The position numbers and the translations under genes were made by a program. From assembly GCA_963819885.1 (NCBI GenBank), contig CAWFXV010000027.1, positions 1 through 64,000 of the forward strand: a DNA stretch of 64,000 bases, read 5' to 3'. Position 1 is the first letter of the stretch; every line of letters begins with the position of its first letter. Shown in pieces: positions 63,706 through 64,000 of this stretch. This stretch comes from JACVRX01 sp963819885. Lineage in GTDB: Bacteria > Actinomycetota > Actinomycetes > Jiangellales > Jiangellaceae. The notes under the pieces were generated by a model that was not told the origin of the DNA, made no database searches, and saw nothing but the letters and a program-made list of their open reading frames with translations.

Positions 63706-64000
63706 TCACGCCCAGCCGTGGCGTTCCCGCAGCCGGCCGACAACCCGGTCGAAGCGATTTCGGTCGAGGCTGGCTGCCTCGCGGCGCATGCCCTGCGGGT
63801 GCACGCGGAGTACGCGCCCGACGTCGACCCACGACGGCCGGCCTTCGCCGTCCCAGCCGCCAGCTCCAATGGCGATCCAGTCAGGTTGGTCGTCGTGGTT
63901 CTGGCTGGAGAGCCGAACAGCGAGCAGAGAGCCCCTGTCCTCTCGGGCAACTATCAAGACCGGACGGTCTTTGCCCCGGCCGTCTCCTTCTTCGTAAGGC
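63706..64000 (-). CDS. PemK/MazF-like protein, truncated by the window end
   Basis: The visible 97 codons read from the edge: PYEEGDGRGKDRPVLIVARE, the PemK strand with the RPVLIV core, then LLAVRLSSQNHDDQPDWIAI, GRPSWVDVGRVLRVHPQGMR, and the end FDRVVGRLRERHGWA. The N-terminus lies outside the window. Members cleave RNA, but this branch, standing alone without an antitoxin, is often uncharacterised. It is upstream of rpsT on the same strand with 71 bp between. Confidence 0.75.
   Translation of the reverse strand, partial: PYEEGDGRGKDRPVLIVAREDRGSLLAVRLSSQNHDDQPDWIAIGAGGWDGEGRPSWVDVGRVLRVHPQGMRREAASLDRNRFDRVVGRLRERHGWA

Noticed and set aside
1..64000. CRISPR arrays, rRNA genes, prophage structural genes
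   Set aside because: No regularly spaced repeats, rRNA signatures or capsid/tail/terminase proteins were found. The only phage-type genes are the broken integrase and its remnant.

Overview
The window is high-GC DNA from an actinomycete. The 3' end carries the usual actinobacterial block leuS - degV - comEA - comEC - holA - (rpsT on the other strand). Elsewhere there are F420-era actinobacterial families (RibD-like 'dihydrofolate reductase family' proteins, DUF899, DUF1345, DUF5995, DUF6510, DUF6529, ANTAR and LuxR/AAA regulators), an ArsR-phosphatase fusion, and a TANNNT -10 box placed just before start codons, as in leaderless actinobacterial mRNAs. No rRNA, tRNA or CRISPR array was found. 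Genus cannot be decided from the sequence alone.

Positions 1-30,000 are an accessory, decaying region. It holds a TetR regulator with two palindromic operators and a broken quinone-oxidoreductase target, two unknown proteins (one HEPN-like), a frameshifted IS110-type transposase, a broken tyrosine recombinase, a TauE/SafE permease, three alpha/beta hydrolases with an AraC regulator, a ParB-like protein, a CHAT-protease fragment, an ABC-2 exporter pair, a bL9 fragment, an orphan HypX/HoxX hydrogenase-maturation enzyme, a FAD-linked oxidase fused to a foreign helix-turn-helix tail, three RibD-like reductases in a row, an MFS exporter and an MBL hydrolase. Fragments of one helix-turn-helix gene family recur at several scars. 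An internally deleted copy of the AraC block lies between two hydrolase genes.

Positions 30,000-33,100 are an arsenic locus: arsR facing arsM across a palindromic operator, then a 19-residue, six-cysteine peptide with a strong ribosome binding site, an ArsR-phosphatase fusion and a second arsenate reductase, ending in a broken flavoprotein. No arsenite pump is present in the window. The cysteine peptide is the best candidate for something undescribed.

Positions 33,200-54,300 mix regulators and membrane or redox functions: DUF899, a chimeric GAF-ANTAR protein with a kinase-like ATPase, a DUF5995 secreted protein, a large LuxR regulator, an RTX-repeat protein, an MMPL transporter, an aldo/keto reductase, a methyltransferase, an HxlR regulator divergent from a FAD-linked oxidase, and a redox cluster (DUF1345, sulfite-oxidase-like protein, ferredoxin-type reductase, DUF6510, DUF6529, a pyridine nucleotide-disulfide oxidoreductase). 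VKOR follows at 54,425.

From 55,100 on the sequence is intact chromosomal core. Upstream of leuS sits an apparently leaderless 11-codon leader peptide with four consecutive leucine codons followed by a perfect hairpin, which suggests leucine-dependent attenuation. The window ends inside a PemK-like gene. The core genes have no frameshifts, whereas many accessory genes have several, so the lesions look like real decay rather than poor sequence.
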